Shown one piece after another: positions 15,604 through 23,530 of a DNA stretch of 64,000 nucleotides (position 1 is its first letter; each line of letters opens with the position of its first letter). Under the pieces are notes generated by a model. It did not search any database. It was given only the letters and a program-made list of their open reading frames with translations, and was not told where the DNA came from. Source of the stretch: CAWBRT01 sp963832785 (GTDB taxonomy: Bacteria; Acidobacteriota; Terriglobia; Terriglobales; Acidobacteriaceae); contig CAWHVF010000006.1 in the NCBI GenBank assembly GCA_963832785.1, forward strand, positions 124,001 to 188,000. The letters are read 5' to 3'. Position numbers and translations under genes: made by a program.

Positions 15604-16812
15604 TCAAGCCAGGGCAACCACGTTGTTCACCCAGCGGACCGCTTCCAGGTAGGCGCTGGCGGCGTGTATGGGAGAGCGGTTCAGCGCCAGGCACTGTTCC
15701 TGAAAGGCGTTCCAGTTGCCGGCGCAGTAGGAGAGCACGAGTTCAAGGTGCGTTTTGACCCGGTTGGATTCTCCCAGCAGCGCCTGCCTGACCACCGGCG
15801 AAAACTCCACTTGGCTAAGGATCTTTGGCAGGGGCATGCGAAGTATGACGTCCATCATGGAAAACAGGCCGGCCATGAACAGGTCATAAGGCTGGCATCC
15901 GCTGGCCGGCGAGAGCAACTCGCAGAAGCGCGCCCGCAGCAGCGCCGTCGCCATCAGCTCGAGCGTTCTCCCTCCGCACACCTGGGTGACGGCGCTCACG
16001 GCTATCCAGCGGCGAACGATGACTTCGCCCAGCAGCACCAGCGCCTGGCGCAGGGAGGTGATCTGGGCTCCCATGCAAAAGGCAACGGAGTTCAGGTAAC
16101 GAAGCAGTTTGTAACACATGGCCGCGTCGGATTTGACGATCTGCTCGATCTCGGCGAAGTCCATCGTCTCCCGGCAACTGGCGGCCAGCAGCCGGCCATG
16201 GGTGGCCTGCAAAGAATGCACATCCGGCGTCTCCATGATAGCCGGCCGGGCGAAAAAGTAACCCTGGAAAAGCGAGCAGCCCATTTCGCGCGCCGCCTGG
16301 TACTCTTCGCGCGTCTCGATTTTCTCCGCCAGGGCGATGGCTTGCGTGCAGTACGTCTTGACGAATTCGGCGCAAAGGTGCAGCGGCGTTGCCCGGAAGT
16401 CGATCTTGATGATATCGGCCAGTTCCAGCAGCGGCAGAGTGTGCTCGCCGGGAAGAAAATCATCGAGGGCAATCCGGAACCCTGCGGCCTTGAGCTCTCT
16501 CAGGCTGTGCAGCAGGGCGTCATCAGGCTGTATGGTCTCCAGAACCTCGATCACCACCGGCCGGGGCAGCAGGCTCACTCCCTTGTCGCTGAGAAGCTCG
16601 TAGCTGCAGTTGAGGAAAAGCTGCCGGCCGCCGGAGATTTCGTCGCAGCCAAACACCAGTAAATCGTCCAGCACGGTTTGCGAGGCGACATTGCCGTCGG
16701 AAATGCGCGCGTAGGACTCGGCGGCCGCCCGGTAAAGCAGTTCGTAGCCATAGGTTCGCTCCCGCGCGTCCAGAATCGGCTGCCTGGCCATGTAGCCCAT
16801 GGGTGCTCTCAA
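15604..16812 (-). CDS. EAL-HDOD (YuxH-type) signalling protein
   Basis: A 402-residue protein with an N-terminal EAL-like domain and a C-terminal HDOD domain, the layout of the YuxH/CdgJ family. The EAL region starts ARQPILDARERTYGYELLYR and has the ALDDFLPGEH and IIKIDF strands. In place of the Glu-Ala-Leu motif it has Glu-Leu-Leu and several metal-binding residues look absent, so c-di-GMP hydrolysis is doubtful. The HDOD half has LLRYLNSVAF and LRQALVLLGE-type helices. Homologues influence motility in Vibrio. A predicted sigma-28 promoter lies just upstream, tying it to the flagellar regulon. Confidence 0.85.
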   Translation of the reverse strand: MRAPMGYMARQPILDARERTYGYELLYRAAAESYARISDGNVASQTVLDDLLVFGCDEISGGRQLFLNCSYELLSDKGVSLLPRPVVIEVLETIQPDDALLHSLRELKAAGFRIALDDFLPGEHTLPLLELADIIKIDFRATPLHLCAEFVKTYCTQAIALAEKIETREEYQAAREMGCSLFQGYFFARPAIMETPDVHSLQATHGRLLAASCRETMDFAEIEQIVKSDAAMCYKLLRYLNSVAFCMGAQITSLRQALVLLGEVIVRRWIAVSAVTQVCGGRTLELMATALLRARFCELLSPASGCQPYDLFMAGLFSMMDVILRMPLPKILSQVEFSPVVRQALLGESNRVKTHLELVLSYCAGNWNAFQEQCLALNRSPIHAASAYLEAVRWVNNVVALA

Positions 16813-16839
16813 CGAAAAATGAGTGTCCGCCGCTGTAAA

Positions 16840-16866
16840 TATCGGCAGGTAAAGAACACAACTTCA
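16840..16866 (-). promoter_or_regulatory. Predicted sigma-28 promoter for the EAL-HDOD gene
   Basis: On the minus strand: TGAAGTTG (16866 to 16859) and GCCGATA (16846 to 16840), with 16 bases between TGAA and GCCG. It ends 27 bases before the predicted start codon. Confidence 0.65.
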
Positions 16867-16962
16867 TTAACGGCTTTATCGGGCAGAGTTATTCCGGACG
16901 CCGCCGCAACCGGCGCCGGCTTAGGAATGAACCTCAGGAGAAAACTTTTTGCGTGCCAACGC

Positions 16963-16990
16963 TAAAGTTCGGGCGCACTTCTACCGATAA
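16963..16990 (+). promoter_or_regulatory. Predicted sigma-28 promoter for the second motA-motB pair
   Basis: TAAAGTTC at 16963-16970 and ACCGATAA at 16983-16990, 16 bases apart. One mismatch in the -10 box. It lies 39 bases before the motA start and is back-to-back with the EAL-HDOD promoter. Confidence 0.65.
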
Positions 16991-17029
16991 AGTTTTGGGC
17001 CAATCACGGCTCGGGAGCTGTTGCCGAAC

Positions 17030-17977
17030 ATGTTCGTACTAATTGGGATCGTGATTGTCTTTGGCGCCATAGCTGCAGGCTACATCCTGGAGCATGGGCA
17101 TATCCGCGTGCTGCTGCAGCCGGCCGAACTTTTGATCATCGGCGGAGCGGCTTGCGGCACCGTGTTGATAAGCAACCCTCTGCACGTACTGAAGAAAATT
17201 GCGGCAGGCATAAAGGATGTAATCAAGAGTTCGCACCTCTCCAAAGAGCAGTACCTGAACTCCCTGAAGATGATGTACGAAATTTTCCAGAAGGCGCGTA
17301 AGGAAGGCCTGGTAGCCCTGGAAGACGACATCGAAGCGCCGGAGAAGAGCCCGCTGTTCAAGAAATATAAGGCTTTTCTCGACGATGACGGGGTATGCGG
17401 CTTTGTATGCGACACCATCCGCATGGCTTTGACCGGCGGAGTGGAGGCCTTTGACATCGACCAGATGATGGAGCTTGACATGGAAGTCCACCACCACGAG
17501 GCCCGCCAGCCGGTTACGGCGTTGAGCTCGATGGCCGACTCCATGCCGGGCTTCGGAATCGTAGCGGCCGTGCTCGGCGTGGTCATCACCATGAGCTCGC
17601 TCGGCGGGCCGCCGGAAGAGATCGGAGAAAAAGTAGCCGCCGCCCTGGTGGGCACCTTCCTGGGGATTCTCCTCTGCTACGGCCTGGTCGGACCACTGGC
17701 GGCCAACATGGCGAAGATCGCCGACGACAGGCACGCGCAGTATTACGTTCTGCGCGTCATGATACTGGCGTTCATCAAGGGAACTTCACCGCTGATGGCG
17801 ATCGAAATCGGGCGGCGCGCCATTCCGGCTCGTGTCCGCCCGGCTTTTCAGGAGGTCGAGAAAGCCTGCCGAGCTACCAACAGCAGCGCGGCCAGCACAG
17901 CCAGCGCGGACGCGGCCGCCGCCGCCAACGGCCCGGTACCGGCCACAACTGCCACCGACACGGCGGCGGCCAGCTAA
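17030..17977 (+). CDS. motA: Flagellar motor stator protein MotA (second copy)
   Basis: A 315-residue MotA of a different subtype from the first copy. The N-terminus MFVLIGIVIVFGAIAAGYIL is the E. coli MotA-like form, and the membrane block near residue 170 reads SMPGFGIVAAVLGVVITMSS. The charged cytoplasmic loop includes EGLVALEDDIE and MELDMEVHHHEA. The ATG at 17030 is chosen over a TTG at 17021 because GGGAG (17013-17017) is too close to the TTG. A C-terminal tail of about 35 residues rich in Ala/Ser/Thr is unusual for MotA. It is followed by a second motB after 18 bases. Confidence 0.92.
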   Translation: MFVLIGIVIVFGAIAAGYILEHGHIRVLLQPAELLIIGGAACGTVLISNPLHVLKKIAAGIKDVIKSSHLSKEQYLNSLKMMYEIFQKARKEGLVALEDDIEAPEKSPLFKKYKAFLDDDGVCGFVCDTIRMALTGGVEAFDIDQMMELDMEVHHHEARQPVTALSSMADSMPGFGIVAAVLGVVITMSSLGGPPEEIGEKVAAALVGTFLGILLCYGLVGPLAANMAKIADDRHAQYYVLRVMILAFIKGTSPLMAIEIGRRAIPARVRPAFQEVEKACRATNSSAASTASADAAAAANGPVPATTATDTAAAS

Positions 17978-17995
17978 ATTGGAGGCCGTCTTCTT

Positions 17996-18724
17996 ATGGC
18001 CCAATCCACGCCCATCGTCATCAAGCGCAAAGGCCGGCACGACGACTATCATGGCGGGGCCTGGAAGGTGGCTTACGCCGATTTCGTCACCGCCATGATG
18101 GCCCTGTTCATCGTCCTTTGGATGATGAACGCCAGCAAGCAAATCCAAGTCGCGGTGGGCGGCTACTTCAAGGACCCGACCGGCACGACCAAGAAAGTCG
18201 GCACCGACAAGAGTGGCACCGGCGAGAACGTGTCCTTGACCAAAGATGACATGAAAAAGCTGAAGGACGAGCTGGAGCAGGAGGTGCGCAAGCTGGCCGA
18301 CTTCAAAAAGCTGCAGAATCACATTGAAATGACCATCACCTCCGAGGGCCTGAGAATCGAGTTAATGGAGTCGGAGACGGGAACTTTTTTCGATACCGGC
18401 AAACTGGAGCCTAACGCCCAGGGAAGGGAGCTGCTTATTCTGCTGGCGCACGAATTGGGAAAACTTCCCAACGTCATCTCCATCGAGGGGCATACCGACT
18501 CGCGGCCATACGCCGCTGGCCGCGACTACGGTAACTGGGAGTTGTCGGCCGACCGCGCCAACGCCGCCCGCCGGCTGATGCAGCAGGAGGGTTTGCGGCA
18601 AAACCAGGTATCACAGGTGCGCGGCTTCGCCGACCAGAGGCCGCGCACCCCGGCCAGCCCGGAAGACCCGGCGAACCGCCGCATTTCCGTGATAGTGCAG
18701 CACCTGAAATTGGATTCGAAGTAA
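17996..18724 (+). CDS. motB: Flagellar motor stator protein MotB (second copy)
   Basis: A 242-residue MotB. The N-terminus has the HDDYHGGAWKVAYADFVTAM motif, with the ion-coupling Asp in AYADF at about residue 30, a single membrane helix and a C-terminal OmpA-like domain (ISIEGHTDSRPYA, NWELSADRANAARRLM, RGFADQRPRT). The GGAWKVAYADFVTAMMALF form is that of H+-type MotB proteins, whereas the first copy has the shorter SYADLITLL form, so the two stators may use different conditions or ions; that is inference. The plug segment lies between the helix and the OmpA domain. Confidence 0.93.
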   Translation: MAQSTPIVIKRKGRHDDYHGGAWKVAYADFVTAMMALFIVLWMMNASKQIQVAVGGYFKDPTGTTKKVGTDKSGTGENVSLTKDDMKKLKDELEQEVRKLADFKKLQNHIEMTITSEGLRIELMESETGTFFDTGKLEPNAQGRELLILLAHELGKLPNVISIEGHTDSRPYAAGRDYGNWELSADRANAARRLMQQEGLRQNQVSQVRGFADQRPRTPASPEDPANRRISVIVQHLKLDSK

Positions 18725-18732
18725 CCGCTTCC

Positions 18733-19408
18733 ATGACTGAGCTTGGCGCCGACGATTTGATTCAGGTCCGTCTCTTGCCCGGCGACGATTCCGCGCCTCG
18801 GCCGCAGGATTCAGGTCGCTCACAGTCTGGCTTTCGTCAGAGAGGTCCGGGGCGACAAGCTTGTGCTGGCGCTGGCCAACGGCGCCCACCTGCCGGGATA
18901 CATCTGCGTGGGAGCCATGATTCTCGTAGAGAAGCCGGACGGAGGCAGCATTCTTATGCGCAGGGCTGTCGTTACTGCTGTTGGCATGGAGGCTCCCCCG
19001 CGCATTGTCATCAGAACTCTTACCGCAGGCGAGCAGGTTCAACGCCGCGCCTTCCTGCGTGTTCCCGTTGATATCGAAGTGCGTTATCAGGCCGCCGGCG
19101 GCTCGAATTGGCTCCCCGCCAGGTTGCGAGATCTGTCCGAGGCCGGGGCCTGCTGCCTGGTTCGCGAAAGGCAGGAGCCTGGGGACTCTCTCACCCTGGA
19201 ATTGCCGGCTGCGCCCCAGGCGGTCTGCGTTAAGGGCGTGGTGCGCCACTGCTGGACCGAGAAGAGTCCGGAAGGTGCCGCCACGCTTGTCGGATTAGAT
19301 TTTCTGGATATGAAGGAAAGCCTGCGGGACCGCATCAGAAGGATGGTCTTCGAGCACCAGCTCAAGATGTGCAGGCAAAAAGCCGAGTTGCGGGCGGATG
19401 CCCGGTAA
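18733..19408 (+). CDS. YcgR-like PilZ protein, apparent frameshift near the 5' end
   Basis: The in-frame 3' part (from GTG 18863) encodes a PilZ domain with the c-di-GMP motifs RAFLR (RxxxR) and DLSEAGA (DxSxxG). The same frame stays open back to 18761 and reads protein-like there (RLGRRIQVAHSLAFVREV) but has no start codon. A different frame starting at ATG 18733 gives MTELGADDLIQVRLLPGDD. Joining the two near 18785-18790 would give a normal YcgR-like N-terminal domain plus PilZ, about 225 residues. So either one base was gained (or two lost) in this strain or the read has an error. The gene follows motB by 8 bases and would be the flagellar brake of this stator operon. Confidence 0.65.
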
Positions 19409-19460
19409 GCGCTCCCTACAGATACGTGGCGGCGGCTGGCTTCAGCACCCGAATCCCCTT

Positions 19461-19489
19461 TTTATCGGCAGTTCAGGCCGGCAACTTTA
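19461..19489 (-). promoter_or_regulatory. Strong sigma-28 promoter facing antisense to the PilZ gene
   Basis: On the minus strand: TAAAGTTG (19489 to 19482) and GCCGATAAA (19469 to 19461), 16 bases between TAAA and GCCG. It is one of the best FliA matches in the window, yet no minus-strand gene lies downstream; transcription would run into the 3' end of the PilZ gene. Confidence 0.65.
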
Positions 19490-19512
19490 GCCGGAACGTG
19501 GAATACGCCGAT

Positions 19513-19540
19513 TGAAGTGTCTTTCCCCAATTGCCGATGA
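19513..19540 (+). promoter_or_regulatory. Predicted sigma-28 promoter for the response regulator
   Basis: TGAAGTGT at 19513-19520 and GCCGATGA at 19533-19540, 16 bases between TGAA and GCCG. It lies 52 bases before the start codon and is divergent from the strong minus-strand promoter 24 bases away. Confidence 0.55.
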
Positions 19541-19592
19541 ATTTCGTGCGCCTGCGCAGCAGGTTCTGACGTCCCATCGGAATGAGGAAAGA

Positions 19593-20471
19593 ATGCCGCC
19601 TCGTAGATCAGCTTTACGCCATGAGTGCAGCCCCGGAGCCAAGCTGCGCGTATTGTGCGTAGATGACGAGCCGGCTCTGAAAGAAATTATCGCCACCATT
19701 CTGGAGAGCGAAGGGTTTGAGGCGGTCACCGCCGGCACTGTCACTGAAGCTCTCGCCTGCATCAACGGCCAACACTTTGATTTGCTCGTCTCCGATATGA
19801 ATCTGGGCGAGTTGAGTGATGGCTTTACGGTGGTAAGCGCCATGAAGCGCTCGCAGCCGCACTGCCGCACGTTGATCCTCACCGGCTATCCCGATTATGA
19901 CGCGGCGCTGGCGCATCTGCGCAGCCAGGCCGACAGGTTCCTCACCAAGCCGGTGCGAAGGCAGGCGCTGCTGGAGGCCGTAAGATCGCTGTTCACGGCC
20001 GCCCCCGCCGCCTCCGGCACTCGCGCTCGGCTTTCCGTCATCGTCAGGCAGAATAAAGAAGAGCTGATGCGGCGCTGGCAGAGAGAGATGAACTCGCGCA
20101 GCGCTCCGGCGCAGCTTGCGCCGGCGGAGAACGGCGGAGCCGGCGAGCTGCCGATGGTGATCGACGAAATTGTCAACGCCCTGGAAAGCGGCCAGCAAGA
20201 GCCGGAAGGCGATTATCAGTTTTGCCAGGACACGTTGCCCAGCGCCATCAGGCATGGCTACCTGCGCAGGAAACAAGGCTGTCCGCTGGAGCTTATGCTG
20301 CTTGAAACTCGAATCCTGCAACGGGAAATGTTTCGACTGATCTTCGAGCACCTCCTCGACCTGGACATGAGCCATATTTTCCGCGAGCTGGCGATTGCGG
20401 CCGATGCCATTGCCGCACTGGCCGCCGGCTCCATTGCCGCATATATAGATACCCGGGATAAAACGTCATAG
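19593..20471 (+). CDS. Response regulator with C-terminal RsbRD-like helical domain
   Basis: A 292-residue protein. Residues about 18-135 form a receiver domain: LRVLCVDDEPALKEII supplies the acidic pair, LLVSDMNLGE the phospho-accepting Asp, TLILTGY the Thr and RFLTKPV the Lys. The C-terminal 140 residues (QNKEELMRRWQREMNS, then HGYLRRKQGCPLELMLLETR) resemble the RsbRD_N sensor domain (PF14361) with no output enzyme. The ATG at 19593 has GAGGAAAG just upstream; a TTG at 19512 lies inside the predicted promoter. The promoter suggests a role in motility or chemotaxis timing, which is inference. Confidence 0.8.
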   Translation: MPPRRSALRHECSPGAKLRVLCVDDEPALKEIIATILESEGFEAVTAGTVTEALACINGQHFDLLVSDMNLGELSDGFTVVSAMKRSQPHCRTLILTGYPDYDAALAHLRSQADRFLTKPVRRQALLEAVRSLFTAAPAASGTRARLSVIVRQNKEELMRRWQREMNSRSAPAQLAPAENGGAGELPMVIDEIVNALESGQQEPEGDYQFCQDTLPSAIRHGYLRRKQGCPLELMLLETRILQREMFRLIFEHLLDLDMSHIFRELAIAADAIAALAAGSIAAYIDTRDKTS

Positions 20472-20549
20472 AACTGGTTTCAAAAATAGTTCTTTGAAAG
20501 GGCATGGCTTCAGCCATGCCGTCCAGAACCAGAAAGAATGCGGGCTTTA
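20472..20549. repeat. Dispersed repeat family A, copy 1
   Basis: About 78 bases with a GGCATGGCT / AGCCATGCC hairpin at its centre, flanked by TTCTTTGAAAG on the left and CCAGAACCAGAAA on the right. Near copies occur at 46651-46730 and, more diverged, at 60800-60880. All three lie in intergenic DNA downstream of a gene. Confidence 0.7.
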
Positions 20550-20604
20550 TTGAGGTTTGCATATGTAATGTCCTACACCGCAATGAGGTACCCACTGAAA
20601 AGTT

Positions 20605-20717
20605 GTCATAGCGAGCGAAGGCGCGCAGCGCCGCAGTCGAGCCACCTTGTGCTTTCCGGCACCAAACACAAGGTTCCTCCACTCCGCCGCGCGGTGCGCG
20701 GCTCCGGTCGGAATGAC
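20605..20717. repeat. Long imperfect inverted repeat (type C)
   Basis: Arms of about 50 bases, starting GTCATAGCGAGCG and ending TCGGAATGAC, meet at CCTTGTG / CACAAGG. Such GTCATTCCGA-type palindromes are common intergenic elements in soil bacterial genomes. The whole 20472-20917 gap holds only repeats and no supported gene. Confidence 0.6.
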
Positions 20718-20917
20718 AATTCGTTTTTTGGTAGGACATTATTTTTGCAGCACTCACTAGCCCCTGCGGCAATTTTCGGACTCTCCAAAATCGATTTTGC
20801 AACCAGTTCTAGCCGGATACACTTCGCAATTTCTCTTCAGCATAAGGACGCATCGGGCCTCGTGTATTGCCACGGGCTAGCTGGCATCCGAGCACGGCTC
20901 GCCACGGCGGCAGCCCT

Positions 20918-20945
20918 TAAAGTTTCGCGCTTGATATGACGATAA
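20918..20945 (+). promoter_or_regulatory. Predicted sigma-28 promoter for the second PilZ gene
   Basis: TAAAGTTT at 20918-20925 (perfect -35) and GACGATAA at 20938-20945 (one mismatch), 16 bases between TAAA and GACG. Transcription would begin near 20952, so the GTG at 20950 cannot be the start and the ATG at 21007 is used. Confidence 0.65.
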
Positions 20946-21006
20946 AGCAGTGCGCGATCATTTTGCTTACAGGTTGACCATTGGCGCGCATGAGGCCTGC
21001 CAAAAT

Positions 21007-21375
21007 ATGGGTATGCGACGAGAATTGCGTTTGTATCTTGCGCTGAACGTGCATGTGTCAGGCATGGATATCTATGGCCAGCCGTTCGCGCAAGAGGCCA
21101 CAACCATAGACGTAACCGGAGTCGGGGCGCGCATCAAAGGAATTACACGTGCGCTGCAGAGGGGATGCGTCATCTGGCTTCATTGCCGCGGCAACAAGGG
21201 AAGATTCGGCGTGAGATGGATAGGAAAGCCGGGAACTGCCTCGCACGGACACGTCGGGCTGCAATTTCTTGACCAGGGCAAATTCAACTGGGGGCGCACC
21301 ATCCCCAAAATCCCGGGAGATGCATTTCCCAGCCACGAAACTGATCGGAAGAGCGGTTCCACATACCTGCGGTAG
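21007..21375 (+). CDS. PilZ-domain protein
   Basis: A 122-residue single-domain protein. The N-terminus has RRELR (RxxxR) and, 30 residues later, DVTGVGARI, matching the D/NxSxxG half of the PilZ c-di-GMP site with Thr in place of Ser. The segment FGVRWIGKPG.ASHGHVGLQF is the typical last strand pair. It has no output domain, so it would act by binding a partner. The ATG at 21007 is placed about 55 bases after the predicted sigma-28 start site. It is convergent with another PilZ gene at 21551-21970. Confidence 0.75.
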   Translation: MGMRRELRLYLALNVHVSGMDIYGQPFAQEATTIDVTGVGARIKGITRALQRGCVIWLHCRGNKGRFGVRWIGKPGTASHGHVGLQFLDQGKFNWGRTIPKIPGDAFPSHETDRKSGSTYLR

Positions 21376-21550
21376 CACAGCATGCAGCCAGAATAAAATT
21401 TAGGATCCTACCCGCAAAGCCCCATACAGCACGGGTTGCGACAACTTCGCCGGATGCTTCGCTAATCTTTACTGAGCCGCTCGACATGACGCCGGCCTGG
21501 TGGCCTGGCGGGCGCCGCACATCATTTAATTAGCTTAGGATTTAATTAGC

Positions 21551-21970
21551 TTAGGTTGCTGGCAGCCCGGTGTAGAGCGCATCGCCGGCAGCGGATGCGG
21601 CTGGCGGCGGGAAGGAGATGCCCCAGAGGCTTTCAGAGCTCTCCAGTTCTATCCCGTATCTTCCTTCGGAAGCGGCTCCGTCCCAGACGACTCGCGCCTG
21701 GGCGAACTTGCCGGTTGCAGGTATGGTGATGCAGATTGGCGTGCCGGACGGCAATCCCGGAATAGTGGCGATCAAGGCGCCGTGTTCGTGTACGACCAAG
21801 GTCTTTCCCGCGGCCTGGAACCTGGCGCCGCTCTGCGGGTGCGTTCCGCTGACCAGGAACCGGACGAACAGCGGAATGCGGGAGCTGCGCCGGCTCTCAT
21901 GTGGCCTGGACAACGGTTCGGATTGCCTTGGAATCAGCATACGCCACGTTTCATTCAAACAAGAGCTCAA
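21551..21970 (-). CDS. PilZ-like protein with degenerate binding motif
   Basis: A 139-residue protein with RRSSR near residue 31 (RxxxR) and a PilZ-type beta barrel (VRFLVSGTH, TLVVHEHGALIAT, ARVVWDG, YGIELE). The second c-di-GMP motif should read D/NxSxxG but is VHEHGA, so binding may be weak or lost. The first 25 residues are not conserved-looking and the C-terminus is Ala/Pro-rich. Its own sigma-28 promoter lies 28 bases upstream on the minus strand. Confidence 0.7.
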   Translation of the reverse strand: MSSCLNETWRMLIPRQSEPLSRPHESRRSSRIPLFVRFLVSGTHPQSGARFQAAGKTLVVHEHGALIATIPGLPSGTPICITIPATGKFAQARVVWDGAASEGRYGIELESSESLWGISFPPPAASAAGDALYTGLPAT

Positions 21971-21997
21971 CTTCTGTGCTGCTACTGCCGTGAGGTA

Positions 21998-22024
21998 TAT
22001 CGGCAGGAACCGGGAGTTTCTTTA
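21998..22024 (-). promoter_or_regulatory. Predicted sigma-28 promoter for the degenerate PilZ gene
   Basis: On the minus strand: TAAA (22024 to 22021) and GCCGATA (22004 to 21998), 16 bases between. The -35 extension (GAAA) is weaker than at other sites. It is the last site of the motility regulon in the window. Confidence 0.6.
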
Positions 22025-22102
22025 TGGCCGCCATCCTGCCGCGCGGGGCACGTTTAGCGGGCTGCGGAAAAGCGCACCGAAGCAACCGCCCGGCACCGGT
22101 TG

Positions 22103-22244
22103 GTAGTGGGTCAGTTTCAACTCGAATTAACACAGGGTGCCCCACGTCCCGCCCTGCTGTTGGGCTGACGTGGGACCAATTTCCCCAGGTTAGCGCCGAA
22201 AAGCGCGGCGCGGAACCTGGGGCACCTTCAAACTGACCCACTAC
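22103..22244. repeat. ~141-bp palindromic element, copy 1
   Basis: A 142-base element bounded by GTAGTGGGTCAGTTT and its complement AAACTGACCCACTAC. Inside are two further hairpins (CCCACGTC / GACGTGGG and CAGGTTAGCGCC / GGCGCGGAACCTG). Copies with about the same length lie at 51140-51280 and 53777-53916. No reading frame is conserved, so it looks like a non-coding mobile repeat. Confidence 0.85.
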
Positions 22245-22290
22245 GCGCCGGTTTGATTGATTGCGGGCAAATGATAAAATCAAAACACCT

Positions 22291-22365
<75 letters not shown>

Positions 22366-22433
22366 TTAACTTGTTGAAAGTTAATGGGTCACTACCTGCC
22401 GAGGGGCTAATCTGTCCCTCCAAGGGAAGGGCC

Positions 22434-22574
22434 ATCCTCACAATCGAAGAGGCATTAGGGAAAACCATCACGCAATTGCGGGTGGAAAAACGGATGACGC
22501 AGGAAGAACTGGCGGACAGGCTTGGCTACCACCTCAGCTATATCGGATTGCTGGAACGCGGCAAGAAGAGCTGC
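22434..22574 (+). pseudogene. XRE-family HTH fragment
   Basis: The frame encodes IEEALGKTITQLRVEKRMTQ and then ELADRLGYHLSYIGLLERGK, the first four helices of a Cro/C1-type HTH, without a proper start codon. Similarity stops abruptly at about 22574, where a full XRE domain would continue for 20 more residues. The following sequence belongs to the 3' end of the LysR gene on the other strand. It is a remnant cut off by a rearrangement at the left edge of the island. Confidence 0.65.
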
Positions 22575-22591
22575 TTGTCGATAAGATCAGC

Positions 22592-23518
22592 TCAGCCCTT
22601 ACGTAGTATCCGACGTATCTTGTTATCCGGAAACATCTTGTTAGCGACCGACAGAAAGTTCGCGACGAAGGGACTCGTGTCGCACCTTCTCCATGCAAGA
22701 CCATAAGGAAACGGCAATTGAGGCGGATACAAAGCCCTAAAGGTGACACCATCAATTCTACGTGCTTGCTGATCCTTGGGAAGAATGGCTACTCCCACGC
22801 CGGCGGCAACCAGGCACAGCAAAGTTTGGGATGAAAGCGATTCCTTCACCACTCTTGGTCTGAAGCCAGCTCGGGCACACTCCGCATCAATTGCGGCACG
22901 CAAATGAAACCCTCCGCTCGCAGGATAAGAAACGAAGGGCTCATGCGCCATATCATGCAAAAAAAGCCTTTTGGTGCGCGCCAAGGGGTGCCTGCTAGGC
23001 AGCACGAGCGCCAGCTCAACAAGAGTCAGTTTGCGCGACTCGATACGCTCGTCTGCGAGCGGCAGGAAACAGAGAGCAACATCGATCTCCTCTTTGAGCA
23101 GACATTCACCCAAATAACCTGAGGCGCAAGGTCCGACAAGGTCCAGCACAATTTTCGGGTGAAGTGAGCCGAACTCGCTAATCAGTCTGGGCAAAAGCAA
23201 ATCGCTGGCAATCAACGTGTAGCCAACGCGCAGGTGGCCCACGACTCCCTGCTCTGCCTGTCGCGAGGCCTCAACGGCCGCGTGCAAGGACTGCATCGTC
23301 ACCTGGATTTTTTCCAGAAAGATTTGCCCTGCTGCCGTCAGCCGCACGTGCTTGGTCGTACGATCAAATAACCTCACCTCCATCATCGCCTCCAACTCTT
23401 TGATACGGAGACTAAGCGGAGGCTGAGATATGTGCAGCCTGAGAGCAGCCCGGGTGAAGCTTCCTTCCTCGGCGACTGCGAGGAAGGACTCCAGATGGCG
23501 CAATTCCAAATCACTCAT
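22592..23518 (-). CDS. LysR-family transcriptional regulator
   Basis: A 308-residue regulator with an N-terminal winged HTH (LRHLESFLAVAEEGSFTRAA, LHISQPPLSLRIKELE, LFDRT) and a C-terminal LysR substrate-binding domain (VGHLRVGYTLIASDLLLPRL, LVAAGVGVAILP). It resembles the CatM/BenM/CbnR group that controls aromatic and related catabolism. Its start codon is 12 bases from a perfect palindrome (23531-23549), suggesting autoregulation. The same palindrome lies before both SDR genes, so it probably controls the catabolic island. The effector cannot be told from sequence. Confidence 0.93.
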   Translation of the reverse strand: MSDLELRHLESFLAVAEEGSFTRAALRLHISQPPLSLRIKELEAMMEVRLFDRTTKHVRLTAAGQIFLEKIQVTMQSLHAAVEASRQAEQGVVGHLRVGYTLIASDLLLPRLISEFGSLHPKIVLDLVGPCASGYLGECLLKEEIDVALCFLPLADERIESRKLTLVELALVLPSRHPLARTKRLFLHDMAHEPFVSYPASGGFHLRAAIDAECARAGFRPRVVKESLSSQTLLCLVAAGVGVAILPKDQQARRIDGVTFRALYPPQLPFPYGLAWRRCDTSPFVANFLSVANKMFPDNKIRRILRKG

Positions 23519-23530
23519 TTTGGTTACCGA

